This document shows, in pieces, positions 33,956 through 42,496 of a DNA stretch of 64,000 bases. Source of the stretch: AG25 sp035604455 (GTDB taxonomy: Bacteria > Gemmatimonadota > Gemmatimonadetes > Gemmatimonadales > GWC2-71-9); contig DATNIM010000021.1 in assembly GCA_035604455.1 (NCBI GenBank), positions 6,450 through 70,449 of the forward strand, written 5' to 3'. The notes beneath the pieces were generated by a model, which worked only from the letters and a program-made list of their open reading frames with translations, was not told the origin of the DNA and did not search any database. The position numbers and the translations under genes are program-made. The number at the start of each line of letters is the position of its first letter. Position 1 is the stretch's first letter.

Positions 33956-34613
33956 GTCTCTCGCAGATCAGTTGCGGTTGATGGTGATCACGGACGCCGT
34001 GCTGCTCAAGGGCCGCGACGTCGTGGCCGAGTGCCGACGGGCCGTCGCGGGTGGCGCGACTGCTGTCCAGGTGCGCGCCCCGGATGCCACGCCCCGCGCC
34101 TTGATCGAGCTCACGCGGACGCTCGTGGCCGCCCTCCCCGTCCCGGTGCTCGTGAACGACCGCGTCGACGTCGCGCTTGTCGCGGAAGCCGCGGGCGCCC
34201 ACCTGGGCCAAGGGGACGTGCCGCTCGGGGCGGTGCGGCCCTGGGTCCCGGCCGGTTTCACCTTGGGCCTCTCCGTCGGCTCAGACGGCGAGGCCGATCG
34301 GGCGCGGCACGCACCAGCCGACTACTGGAGCATCGGGCCGTGCTTTCCGACTGCGAGCAAGCCGGACGCTGGCCTCCCCCTCGGGCCCGAAGGGTTTGCG
34401 CGACTCCGCTCCTTAGCCCCGGCCGGTGTCCCCGTGATCGGGATCGGGGGCATCACCGCGGCCAATGCAGCGCTCGTGACCCAGGCCGGCGCCGCGGGCG
34501 TCGCCGTGATCGCCGCGGTTTGGGGGCCTAGTGACCCGGCGAGAGCGGCGCGCGCTCTGCGGACCGCTGTTGCTTCACCGCGCGTATCGCCGCCTCATGC
34601 TGGGCCAGCGTGA
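33954..34613 (+). CDS. thiE: Thiamine-phosphate synthase
   Basis: The 219-residue TIM-barrel enzyme joins HMP-PP and THZ-P to thiamine phosphate. Family signatures are LMVITDAVLL, the GGATAVQVRAPDA region, VLVNDRVDVAL, AHLGQGD and GIGGITAANAA. An Ala or Ser replaces Lys or Arg at some usual phosphate-binding positions, but the overall pattern is intact. The start overlaps the aroH start head-to-head. The last 86 bases overlap the 3' end of mltG on the other strand. Confidence 0.88.
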   Translation: MSLADQLRLMVITDAVLLKGRDVVAECRRAVAGGATAVQVRAPDATPRALIELTRTLVAALPVPVLVNDRVDVALVAEAAGAHLGQGDVPLGAVRPWVPAGFTLGLSVGSDGEADRARHAPADYWSIGPCFPTASKPDAGLPLGPEGFARLRSLAPAGVPVIGIGGITAANAALVTQAGAAGVAVIAAVWGPSDPARAARALRTAVASPRVSPPHAGPA

Positions 34614-35520
34614 CCGAGAAAATATGCTTTCCGTCGGGCTGCGCGACGAAATACAAAAACGGCACGTCGGCGGGATACAGGGCCGCTGCCAAACTGGCCC
34701 GGCCCGGCTCGGCAATCGGGCCAGGCGGGAGTCCGGGGTGCAGGTAGGTGTTGTAGGGAGACTGCACACGGAGGTTGCTGTCCCAGACGCGCTTCAGGCG
34801 CCGGCCGTACGCGTAGAGAATCGTGGGGTCGGCTTCGAGCTTCATGCCGCGGGCGAGCCGGTTGTGGTAGACGGCCGACACGAAGGCCCGGTCGGGATCA
34901 TAGCGAACTTCAGCCTCGACGATCGACGCCAGCGTCACGAGCTCGTGGCGGGTCATGTGGAGACTGTCGAGGCGCGCGTCCCAGCCTGGCTGCCACTCGG
35001 CCACAAACTCGCGCGTCATGATCCGCAGCAGGTCGCGCGCCCCGACGTGCACCGGTAGGAGGTAGGTCGTAGGGTAGAGGTACCCGTCCACCGACGTTTG
35101 GGACGGCAACCCGAGCTCGCGCACGAGGGCAGGGTCCCGCACGGCCGTGCGCAGGGATTCCGCAGGCACTCCGAGCTCCTGCTCCGCGAGCGCCGCCACC
35201 TCAGGGAGCATGAGCCCTTCGGGCACGGTCCAGCGCACCTCGGCTCCGCGACCGCGCGCGAGGGCCGCCACGACGTCCCGCCATGGGGCATCCCGGCGCA
35301 GCTCGTACTCGCCGCTCTTCAGCACCCCACGCAGCCCTACGAGGCGAGCGTACACGCGGAATGGAAACTCGTCCACGACTCCGTGCGCGACGAGGGAATC
35401 CACCGCCGCGTCGAGCGTCGCGCCGGGAGGGATCGTGACCGCTTCCCGTGCGGCACCGTCTCGCGCCTGTCCGCAGCCAACGGCGAGCCCCGCCAAGAGC
35501 GCGAGGGCGCCCCGGGTCAT
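34528..35520 (-). CDS. mltG: Endolytic murein transglycosylase MltG
   Basis: From the ATG at 35520 the protein has 330 residues. The YceG/MltG domain spans about 110-320, with the catalytic Glu in LASIVEAEVRYDPDR and the signatures DGYLYPTTY and PSPYNTYLHPGLPPGPI-like (SPYNTYLHPGLPPGPIAEPG). An N-terminal LysM-like part precedes it. Instead of the usual single membrane helix, the N-terminus ends in LAVGC, a lipobox-like site, so it may be a lipoprotein. It cuts nascent glycan strands. The ATG overlaps the ruvX stop (ATGA). Confidence 0.9.
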   Translation of the reverse strand: MTRGALALLAGLAVGCGQARDGAAREAVTIPPGATLDAAVDSLVAHGVVDEFPFRVYARLVGLRGVLKSGEYELRRDAPWRDVVAALARGRGAEVRWTVPEGLMLPEVAALAEQELGVPAESLRTAVRDPALVRELGLPSQTSVDGYLYPTTYLLPVHVGARDLLRIMTREFVAEWQPGWDARLDSLHMTRHELVTLASIVEAEVRYDPDRAFVSAVYHNRLARGMKLEADPTILYAYGRRLKRVWDSNLRVQSPYNTYLHPGLPPGPIAEPGRASLAAALYPADVPFLYFVAQPDGKHIFSVTLAQHEAAIRAVKQQRSAERAPLSPGH

Positions 35521-36038
35521 TGCGCCGACCCGCGGCGCGCGTCGAGGTATTGCTGGAGCAGGAGCGTCGCCGCGAGCGCGTCGAGTTCGGCCTTCCGGCC
35601 GACGGTCCCACCGCCCATTTCCCGAACGGCCGCGAGCACCCGGGCCGTGGTGAACCGCTCGTCCCACAACGCCGCTGGGAGGTTGGTCCGCCGCGCGATG
35701 GCGCTTGCCAGCGCCCGGGCTTCGTGCGCCGCTGGGCCCTCGTCGCCCGCCGCCGTGAGGGGAAGACCGACGACGACACCCGTGGCCGAATGCTCGTGGA
35801 GCAAGGCGAGGAGGGGGCGCATCGGCACCCGCTTGCCGGCGCGCCGCACGAGCGTCGCTACCGGCTGGGCGAGAATTTGCGCTTCGTCCGACCGCGCGAC
35901 CCCGATCCGCCGCTCGCCCCAGTCGATGCCAATCAACCGGCCCGTCCGCGGCGGCTCTGCCGGCGGCGAACCCAGATCCGAGGGGTGGTCAGTGGGGGTG
36001 TGGTCGCGGACGGTCCTATGGGACCCGGGCGGCCCCAT
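35517..36038 (-). CDS. ruvX: RuvX/YqgF family putative Holliday junction resolvase
   Basis: From the ATG at 36038 (a GTG three bases upstream is equivalent) the protein has 173 residues. The RNase H-like core begins after about 33 disordered residues: LIGIDWGERRIGVARSD, then VVVGLPLTAAGDEGPAA and WDERFTTARVL, with the Asp in KAELDALAATLLLQQYLD. The family is implicated in 16S rRNA 5' processing and Holliday junction cleavage. The Pro-rich N-terminal extension is longer than usual. The start overlaps the rho stop. Confidence 0.88.
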   Translation of the reverse strand: MGPPGSHRTVRDHTPTDHPSDLGSPPAEPPRTGRLIGIDWGERRIGVARSDEAQILAQPVATLVRRAGKRVPMRPLLALLHEHSATGVVVGLPLTAAGDEGPAAHEARALASAIARRTNLPAALWDERFTTARVLAAVREMGGGTVGRKAELDALAATLLLQQYLDARRGSAQ

Positions 36039-37291
36039 CACCCTTGGGACATGGTCGCGAAGAACTCGACGTTGGTCTTGGTGCGCTTCATGCGCTCGAG
36101 GAGAAACTCGATCGCCTCGACGGGCGGCATGTCGGCGAGGAAGTTGCGGAGCAGGTACACTTTGTTGAGTTCTTCCTTGGCGAGGAGCAGCTCTTCCTTA
36201 CGCGTCGACGAGCGCTGGACGTCGATCGCGGGGTAGACCCGCCGGTCCGCGATGCGCCGGTCGAGCACGACCTCCATGTTCCCCGTGCCTTTGAACTCCT
36301 CGAAGATGACCTCGTCCATCCGCGAGCCGGTGTCGATCAGCGCCGTGGCAATGATGGTCAGCGATCCGCCGCCCTCGATGTTCCGAGCGGCGCCGAAGAA
36401 TCGCTTGGGTTTCTGGAGGGCGTTGGCGTCCACGCCGCCCGAGAGGATCTTGCCCGAGTGGGGCACCACGACGTTGTGCGCGCGGCCGAGCCGCGTGATG
36501 GAATCGAGCAGGATGACGACGTCCTTTCCGTGCTCGACCATGCGCTTCGCCTTTTCGATCACCATATCGGCCACCTGGACGTGCCGGTCGGCCGGCTCGT
36601 CGAACGTGGACGAGATGACCTCGGCGCCCTTGACGTTCTCCTCCATGTCGGTGACTTCTTCAGGGCGCTCGTCGATGAGAAGGACGATCAGGTAGATCTC
36701 GGGGTGGTTTTCGATAATCGAGTTGGCGAGCTTCTGCATCAGGATCGTTTTGCCCGCCTTCGGCGGTGACACGATCAGGCCGCGCTGTCCTTTGCCGATG
36801 GGACAGAGGATGTCCATGACGCGCATGGACAAATCCCCGTCCTTGCGCTCCAAGCGAATAAGCGACTCGGGGTAGCGAGGCCGCAGGTTGTCGAAGGCGA
36901 CTCGGTGCTTGGCCTTCTCGGGCTCGTCCCCGTTGACGACCTCGACCTTGAGCAGCGCGAGGTAGCGTTCGCCCTCCTTCGGCGGGCGCACCTGCCCCAT
37001 GATCGTGTCGCCCGTACGGAGGTCGAACCGCTTGATCTGGCTCGGGGAGACGTAGATGTCGTCCGGGCCGTACAAGTAGTTCCAGTCGGGGCTGCGCAGG
37101 AACCCGTAGCCCTCTGGGAGTATCTCGAGGACGCCCTCGCCCCGCAGCACCGTGTCCGAGTCGAGCAGCGACTGCTCGATGCGGAAGATCAGGTCCTGCT
37201 TGCGGAGGCCCGAGTAGTTGGTGATGTTGAGAGTTTCGGCCATCGCGTGCAGTTCCGCGACGGACTTCCTCTTGAGTTCCGCGATGTCCAC
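36038..37291 (-). CDS. rho: Transcription termination factor Rho
   Basis: I chose the GTG at 37291 (417 residues, MDIAELKRKSVAELH), with GGAG 11 bases upstream; a TTG at 37312 would add seven atypical residues. The order is: Rho N-terminal helical domain, cold-shock-like RNA-binding domain (GVLEILPEGYGFLRSP), then the RecA-type ATPase with Walker A SPPKAGKT, Walker B VILLDSITRL and the Q/R loops. The hexameric helicase ends transcription. A near-consensus promoter lies upstream at 37391-37419. Confidence 0.96.
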   Translation of the reverse strand: MDIAELKRKSVAELHAMAETLNITNYSGLRKQDLIFRIEQSLLDSDTVLRGEGVLEILPEGYGFLRSPDWNYLYGPDDIYVSPSQIKRFDLRTGDTIMGQVRPPKEGERYLALLKVEVVNGDEPEKAKHRVAFDNLRPRYPESLIRLERKDGDLSMRVMDILCPIGKGQRGLIVSPPKAGKTILMQKLANSIIENHPEIYLIVLLIDERPEEVTDMEENVKGAEVISSTFDEPADRHVQVADMVIEKAKRMVEHGKDVVILLDSITRLGRAHNVVVPHSGKILSGGVDANALQKPKRFFGAARNIEGGGSLTIIATALIDTGSRMDEVIFEEFKGTGNMEVVLDRRIADRRVYPAIDVQRSSTRKEELLLAKEELNKVYLLRNFLADMPPVEAIEFLLERMKRTKTNVEFFATMSQG

Positions 37292-37390
37292 GTGGGTGTT
37301 GGCTCCGATCAAGCTACGGCGAGCGGACCCCGGTCCGGGGGATTGATGGCGTCGAAGTGAGAACTAGGGAATGTGCAGAGGTGCGAGCGT

Positions 37391-37419
37391 ATAGTAGGTC
37401 TCGCCGTACCCTGAGTCAA
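37391..37419 (-). promoter_or_regulatory. rho promoter (TTGACT-17-TACTAT)
   Basis: On the minus strand, TTGACT (37414-37419) and TACTAT (37391-37396) are spaced by exactly 17 bases. Each box has five of six consensus bases. Transcription would start near 37384, leaving a leader of about 90 bases before the rho GTG that contains a GC-rich hairpin. Rho autoregulation through its leader is known elsewhere. Confidence 0.7.
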
Positions 37420-37427
37420 GAGCGCGC

Positions 37428-38534
37428 GTGCCGCTAACGGAGTTCCTGATCGCGTGGCGCACGACCGCCCTGCATGACCGCGAAGTAGTTGACGCGCTTG
37501 TACATCCGGCGCACGCGGCGCCCTCCCCAGGGCTCCGCGCCGCGCTCGCCGGTTTTCGCGGCCGGTTCTACTGGTCGAACGAACCGGACGGGCGGCACCT
37601 CGTGCTCACCCGGCCCTTCCCGCGCCGGCCGGAGCGGTGGGCCTTGCACGTCGCGTTGTTCCTCGCGACGCTCGCCACGACGACGTTCGCGGGGGGCGTT
37701 CTGGTTGGCACGATTCCCTATGACAATCCGCTCGATCTCCTGAGCGGTACCTACCCGCTGCCTCACCCGCTTCTGCCCGCCTGGGCGGCGGGACTCGCCT
37801 TTTCGCTGCCGCTCCTCGCCGTGCTGCTCTGCCACGAGCTCGGGCACTACGTCACCGCGCGCTGGTACGCCCTCGACGTGTCGCCGCCATACTTCATCCC
37901 CGTTCCCCTGGTCCCGTCGTTCATCGGCACCATGGGCGCCTTCATCCGACTCCGCACCCTGCTCGCCGACCGCCGTCAGCTCTTCGACGTGGGTGCCGCG
38001 GGGCCGCTCGCTGGGTTTGCGGTGGCGCTGCCGCTGCTGTGGATCGGACTCGCCCGGAGCCACCCTCTGCCTGGTCACGGAGAGTTCGGGGGCATGCTCG
38101 TGGCGATCGGGGGTGATACGATCGGCTTGGGCGATTCTCTCGTCACGCTCGTCGTCCGACGCCTGGCGCTCGGGCCGACCGGCGCGGTGCTCATCGGGCC
38201 GCTCGCCTTCGCGGGTTGGGTGGGGATGCTCGTGACGATGCTCAATCTCCTGCCGATCTCCCAGCTCGACGGGGGTCACGTGCTCTACGCCGCGCTCCCG
38301 CGTTGGCACGGCCGGATCGCGTTTGCGTTCTGGGTCGCGATTATCGCGTTGGGATGGTGGTGGCGGGGCTGGCTCGTGTGGGGCGTGATCGTCCTCGCGT
38401 TGTCGCGGGGTCGCCTGACGCACCCGCCAGTGCTCGACGCCGTGCGCCCGCTGCCCTCGTCGCGCCGGTGGTCTGCGATCGCGACGCTCGTGCTGTTCGG
38501 GGTGACGTTCGCGCCGGTGCCGTTCCGCCTCTAG
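37428..38534 (+). CDS. Site-2 protease-type (M50) membrane metallopeptidase
   Basis: The 368-residue protein has about seven membrane helices. The zinc-binding HExxH is LLCHELGHYVTARW near residue 143, and the third ligand lies in ISQLDGGHVLYA near residue 282. The VPSFIGTMGAFIRL segment between them matches the cytoplasmic-facing loop of S2P enzymes. No PDZ domain is present, unlike RseP, so it belongs to the PDZ-less group. Substrates may be membrane-bound anti-sigma factors or regulators. It is divergent from rho. Confidence 0.85.
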   Translation: MPLTEFLIAWRTTALHDREVVDALVHPAHAAPSPGLRAALAGFRGRFYWSNEPDGRHLVLTRPFPRRPERWALHVALFLATLATTTFAGGVLVGTIPYDNPLDLLSGTYPLPHPLLPAWAAGLAFSLPLLAVLLCHELGHYVTARWYALDVSPPYFIPVPLVPSFIGTMGAFIRLRTLLADRRQLFDVGAAGPLAGFAVALPLLWIGLARSHPLPGHGEFGGMLVAIGGDTIGLGDSLVTLVVRRLALGPTGAVLIGPLAFAGWVGMLVTMLNLLPISQLDGGHVLYAALPRWHGRIAFAFWVAIIALGWWWRGWLVWGVIVLALSRGRLTHPPVLDAVRPLPSSRRWSAIATLVLFGVTFAPVPFRL

Positions 38535-38575
38535 CGCACCCGCGCCGGGCGCACACCGCGCCCGTACCGCCGATA

Positions 38576-38610
38576 TTGCGTAAGTGAGCCAGCCTTTTAT
38601 CTTTACGCAA
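38576..38610 (+). promoter_or_regulatory. Promoter bracketed by a perfect inverted repeat
   Basis: The arms TTGCGTAA (38576-38583) and TTACGCAA (38603-38610) are perfect complements with a 19-base centre. TTGCGT at the left arm can act as the -35, and TATCTT (38598-38603) as the -10, with 16 bases between. The repeat therefore covers both promoter boxes, as expected for a repressor operator. It lies 18 bases before the small two-gene unit. Confidence 0.55.
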
Positions 38611-38627
38611 ACCAGCCCAGGCGCCGC

Positions 38628-38912
38628 ATGCCCGGACAACCGGCCCGATATTCAAGCTCCGCCCCTGGCGAAGCCGTTGCCCACGATCTTCCTCCGATTC
38701 GCTTCGATGGCCAGCTCATCCCCATACGTCTCTTCGTCCGGCGCACCGAGGACGGGATTTGGCGCGGGCATATCCGCTACGGCGCGCCCGACACGGAGGG
38801 CGAGCGCTCGACGGCGGAGATCTTCTGCGCGATGTCTGAGCCGGATCTCTGGCAAGCGGTGCGGGATCTGCGGGACCACCACTTGCGCGACCTTTATCGG
38901 TCCCTGCTGTGA
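38628..38912 (+). CDS. Conserved-looking small protein, function unknown
   Basis: The 94-residue protein begins at an ATG downstream of the palindromic promoter. It has a short disordered N-terminus, a beta-rich middle (IRFDGQLIPIRLFVRRTEDGIWRG in part) and an acidic helical end (EPDLWQAVRDLRDHHLRDLYR). No family is recognised. The downstream gene overlaps its stop (GTGA), so this protein and the lone HisKA protein are probably made together. Confidence 0.65.
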   Translation: MPGQPARYSSSAPGEAVAHDLPPIRFDGQLIPIRLFVRRTEDGIWRGHIRYGAPDTEGERSTAEIFCAMSEPDLWQAVRDLRDHHLRDLYRSLL

Positions 38913-39121
38913 CGGATCTCCCCGCAGATAGCGCGCCAGAGGTCACGGCGGCGATCCGGAAGCTGCGCCACGACCTGTCGAATCCGCTGGCTGCCGTGCT
39001 CGCCGAAGCTCAGCTCATCCTCCTGACCGCCGACGCGCTCGACGCCGAAACTGTCTCGGGCGTGAAACAGATCGAGGCGCTCGCGCGCAAGATGCGCGAC
39101 ATCCTCGAGCAGGTGGGGTAG
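38909..39121 (+). CDS. Stand-alone HisKA (histidine kinase dimerisation) domain protein
   Basis: The 70-residue protein starts at a GTG overlapping the previous stop. It contains only a helical hairpin with the H-box-like motif IRKLRHDLSNPLAAVL (His21) and a second helix. That is the HisKA dimerisation/phosphoacceptor module without an ATPase domain. It could act as a phosphotransfer protein, as a decoy for a kinase, or simply be a remnant; the tight operon argues against decay. Confidence 0.65.
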   Translation: MTDLPADSAPEVTAAIRKLRHDLSNPLAAVLAEAQLILLTADALDAETVSGVKQIEALARKMRDILEQVG

Positions 39122-39163
39122 CGCCCGCCATCGCCTGGGCTCGCCGACGGGCGGCTCTTGGCG

Positions 39164-40978
39164 TCAGCCGCCCGGTGTCCCTTCCGGCGCCGCGTCGGCC
39201 CGAGCGCCGTTCCAGAAGTACAGCGCGAGCAGGAAGCCGCTTGCCGTCCCGGTGGCGTATTTCACGGCGGCGGGTGCGTCACTCGCCGACAACAGGCCCT
39301 CGATCGTGCCGGCCAGGGCGAGGAGAGTCACCACCGCGCCCATCATCCGTGCGGCCACCCGCCCTTCGATCACCAGCGCGTCACGACGCGTGCGCTCCCC
39401 CGGGGTGAGGATCGCGCCAGCCACCCGGAACCCGGCGGCGGCTGAAATGCAGATCGCCGTGAGCTCGAGTACGCCGTGGCCCGCGACGAACGTGGCGAGG
39501 TAGCGCGCGGCGTGGTAGTTCGCGAAGAGGCCGAAACCCATCCCGAGCTCGAGTCCGTTCTGTATGAGCAGCCAAACGGTGAGCGTGCCCGCGAGCACCC
39601 CGCCCACGAACGCCCAGAACGATACGAGCGCGTTGTTCCCGATGATCGCCGCCGCGATGAGGGGCAGCTCGCGTTCGGGTGCCTGCGCGTAGCCGATGCC
39701 GCGCCGTTGATTCTCGGCCGCTTCAGCCGCGCGGCTCACCATGAGCGGCATCAGCTCGTCCCCGAGCGTCGGTCGCGCGCGGATCATCGCGTAGCCGACA
39801 GCGGTCGGCACGCCGAGCAAGAGGGCCGCCGCCAGCACGTACCGGCGCGACGCCACGACCGCGGCCGGGAAGTCGCGCAGCAGGTAGCGCGCGACCGGGG
39901 TGCGCGCCTCGCCCCGGGCTCGATAGAGCGCGTTGTGCCCCGCACTGGTCACCCGTTCGAGGTATTCGATGACTGCCGGGTCGACCCGGTAGGTGTGTGC
40001 GCGCGCGAGATCGGCCGCGATTTCCCGATAACGTGCCGCGAACCGGAGCACCTCATCGGGTGAAAGGGCCGCGACCCCGCGGCGCTCGAGACGGGTAGCG
40101 ACGTCGTGGAATTCCTGCCAGCTCGCGCGTTTGCCCGCCACGAAGCGCTCCGCCGTGACCGCGGTGCGGCCCGCGCCGGCCGCCGCACTGGTCGCGAAGC
40201 GCCCCCCCCGCCGGGCCAGTTCGGCCGCGTGCAACTCGGCCAGGGCCGCGACTGGATCGGTGGTTGGGTCGCGCAGAACCACGCCCAACCGCTGGACCAG
40301 CTCCGCCGCCAGACGTCGCTCGACCGTCGGGTCGAGGTCGCCCGCCCGGGCGAGGAAACGATCGAGGAGTCGGAAGGCGGCCGCCGGAAGCTCGGGCGGG
40401 CCCTCCGCACGGGGGGCGTCAGCCCTGGCCGTCGCCGCGGGGCTCCACGTGCCGACCCGGTCGCGGACCACCACCGTGCCCGCCACGAGATCACCGAGTC
40501 GCTGATGGCGCGGGTGGAGGAAAATCATGGCGAGCCCTGGGAGTGCAGGAGCCAAGGGGAAGTAGCAATCGACGAGCCGACACAGATTCCGCGTCACGGC
40601 CGCCCCGGCGGTGATGGGGTGCCCCGTGTCGAGTACGACGCGGATCCCGAGCAGCTCCTTCCCCCAGGTGCGCCCGCCGTGCAGGGCCTCGAAGAGTGTG
40701 AAATAGAGGAGAAGCGCAAAGGCGTTGAGGAGGCCAAGCAGCGCCAGGACCCAGGTCGAAAGCGAGGCGAAGTGAGAGATCCCGAGGAGGAACGCCCCGA
40801 CCACGACGAGCGCCGTACCGCCCACGGTGGCGACGACCGTGTCGAACAGGGCCGCCGCCGTTCGCGACCCGAGCCCGGCGAGCTCGAGGCGCAGGGCGAC
40901 GTGCTCGGGCGTTTCGATGCCAAGGTGCTCGCGCAGCGTGATGTCCGTGCTGGTTTGCTCTCGCGCTGCGGGGCTCAC
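39164..40978 (-). CDS. RDD-domain protein fused to a SpoIIM (DUF95) membrane domain
   Basis: The 604-residue protein starts at a GTG. Residues about 30-185 are an RDD membrane domain (AGLGSRTAAALFDTVVATVGG and the later WGKELLGIRVV). A soluble helical linker follows at about 200-350. Residues about 365-600 are a SpoIIM/DUF95 domain with several helices (GNNALVSFWAFVGGVLAGTLTVW in part). SpoIIM in Bacillus aids septal membrane migration, but non-sporulating bacteria also carry DUF95 with MoxR-type clusters, as here. It is divergent from the MoxR operon with a 40-base gap. Confidence 0.8.
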   Translation of the reverse strand: MSPAAREQTSTDITLREHLGIETPEHVALRLELAGLGSRTAAALFDTVVATVGGTALVVVGAFLLGISHFASLSTWVLALLGLLNAFALLLYFTLFEALHGGRTWGKELLGIRVVLDTGHPITAGAAVTRNLCRLVDCYFPLAPALPGLAMIFLHPRHQRLGDLVAGTVVVRDRVGTWSPAATARADAPRAEGPPELPAAAFRLLDRFLARAGDLDPTVERRLAAELVQRLGVVLRDPTTDPVAALAELHAAELARRGGRFATSAAAGAGRTAVTAERFVAGKRASWQEFHDVATRLERRGVAALSPDEVLRFAARYREIAADLARAHTYRVDPAVIEYLERVTSAGHNALYRARGEARTPVARYLLRDFPAAVVASRRYVLAAALLLGVPTAVGYAMIRARPTLGDELMPLMVSRAAEAAENQRRGIGYAQAPERELPLIAAAIIGNNALVSFWAFVGGVLAGTLTVWLLIQNGLELGMGFGLFANYHAARYLATFVAGHGVLELTAICISAAAGFRVAGAILTPGERTRRDALVIEGRVAARMMGAVVTLLALAGTIEGLLSASDAPAAVKYATGTASGFLLALYFWNGARADAAPEGTPGG

Positions 40979-41018
40979 ACGGACATCTTACCGCGGCCCT
41001 CGTGGGGGAGCGAGTTGC

Positions 41019-41882
41019 GTGGCTGATCTCCGGCCCCTGGACTTTGGCGAGCTGTTGGATGGTTCGCTGGTGATCTATCGCCGGCAGTTCGGGCTGTTCC
41101 TCCGCCTCGCGGCGATCACGCTGGCGGTTCCCTTCCTTCTCCTCGTCTACGTCGGCGCACGCTACTTCGGGTCGCTGTCCGTGTTCTTTCGCCTCCCGAG
41201 CGTCGGTGAGGGGCTCTCGATCCTGGGCGTTGCGATGGCGTTCTACCTCGCGAGCGTCGTCCTTACGGCGGGGACGGTCCGCGTAATCTCTGACTCCTAT
41301 CTCGGACGGACTCCGACCTTGCGAGAGGCCCTGGCCTTGGGCGTCGCGAAGCTCGGCCCGCTCGTGTGGGTGGGACTTGCCAAGGGAGCGATCCTCGGAC
41401 TGATCGGCCTTGGGATCGCGGTGCTCGCGACGTTGCTCGCCGTGTTCGCGCGAAGCGGCGGGGTCGCGGCGGTCGCCATCCTGGTCGGCAGCCTCGGCGG
41501 CTGTTGGGTCATCGGGTTCGTGCTGTGTGGCTATGCCGTGACCACGCCGATCGTCGTCCTCGAGGCCCTGCCGCACGCGACTGCCGCGTTTCGACGGTCG
41601 TGGGAGCTCACGAAGCAATACAAGCGCAAACTCCTGGGTCTCTGGCTCGTCGCGTTCCTGCTGACGAACACATTGCCGTCCCTGGCCTTCCGCGCTTTAG
41701 GGGTCTTGGCGCAGGGGCCCTGGCCGGTGATCGGCCTGGCGTTGACAGCGGCGGGGTACGTCCTGCCCCTGGTCTTGGCGCCGATTCTCGCGGCGGTGAT
41801 CACCCTCATGTACTACGACCTCCGCGTGCGTCGCGAAGGCTTCGACCTCGAGATGCTGGCTCAGCACCTGGAGTCGCTCTGA
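41019..41882 (+). CDS. Multi-pass membrane protein of the MoxR/DUF58 cluster
   Basis: The GTG at 41019 has a GGGGAG ribosome binding site and gives 287 residues. The protein has a short cytoplasmic N-terminus (LRPLDFGELLDGSLVIYRRQF in part), about six membrane helices, and a cytoplasmic ending LRVRREGFDLEMLAQ. This start and end are typical of the glycerophosphoryl diester phosphodiesterase membrane-domain-like proteins found beside DUF4129 genes; no enzyme domain is present. It is the first gene of a five-gene operon. Confidence 0.7.
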   Translation: MADLRPLDFGELLDGSLVIYRRQFGLFLRLAAITLAVPFLLLVYVGARYFGSLSVFFRLPSVGEGLSILGVAMAFYLASVVLTAGTVRVISDSYLGRTPTLREALALGVAKLGPLVWVGLAKGAILGLIGLGIAVLATLLAVFARSGGVAAVAILVGSLGGCWVIGFVLCGYAVTTPIVVLEALPHATAAFRRSWELTKQYKRKLLGLWLVAFLLTNTLPSLAFRALGVLAQGPWPVIGLALTAAGYVLPLVLAPILAAVITLMYYDLRVRREGFDLEMLAQHLESL

Positions 41883-42496
41883 CGGCGGGCGGGCCCACAC
41901 TGCCCATTCAGTCGGACTCGCTCCGGCGCGCGCTCGCCGAAGTGTTTGCCCGGCCGGCCTACCGATGGGCAGAAGGCTACATCCCGCTGCGCGGGTTGGC
42001 ACGCGCGATCGGGCGTGTGCTCGCTTGGCTCGGTGCACTCGAGCGGCGTCATCCAGCGGCGTCGCGCGCCGTCGTGGTGGGTCTCGTAGTACTCCTGGCC
42101 CTCCTGCTCGCGCACCTGGCCTATGTCCTCTGGAGCGTGACCCGTCCGACCGTTCGCACGTCCAGTCCGGGAGGTGGCGCGCCGAAGCCGGCCGTCGATA
42201 CCCCGGAACGCCATCGCGATCGAGCCGAGGCCCTCGCGCGGGCAGGCCGCTTCACGGAGGCTCTGTCCCAGCGATTCGTGGCTGTGGTGCTGGAGCTCGA
42301 CCGCGGTCGATTCGTCAACTTCCATGAATCCAAGACCCCCGCCGAGTATGTCGGCGAGCCGCGGCTCGACGAGTCTCGCCGTCGCTCGCTTGGCAGCCTC
42401 GTCGCGGCGCTCTACCGCCACGTCTTCGGCGCGGTCCCCTGCGACGAGCGGGGGTACCGGGAATTTGAGGCGGTTGCGGCGGCGGTCGAGCAGTGA
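41879..42496 (+). CDS. DUF4129-domain membrane protein
   Basis: The frame has no ATG near its beginning. The best start is a CTG at 41879 that overlaps the previous stop (CTGA), giving 205 residues; a GTG at 41942 is the fallback. A single membrane helix lies at about 60-83. A soluble helical DUF4129 domain follows (AEALARAGRFTEALSQRFVAVVLELDRG in part, then TPAEYV). DUF4129 proteins occur with MoxR, DUF58 and transglutaminase proteins; their role is unknown. Confidence 0.7.
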   Translation: MTAGGPTLPIQSDSLRRALAEVFARPAYRWAEGYIPLRGLARAIGRVLAWLGALERRHPAASRAVVVGLVVLLALLLAHLAYVLWSVTRPTVRTSSPGGGAPKPAVDTPERHRDRAEALARAGRFTEALSQRFVAVVLELDRGRFVNFHESKTPAEYVGEPRLDESRRRSLGSLVAALYRHVFGAVPCDERGYREFEAVAAAVEQ

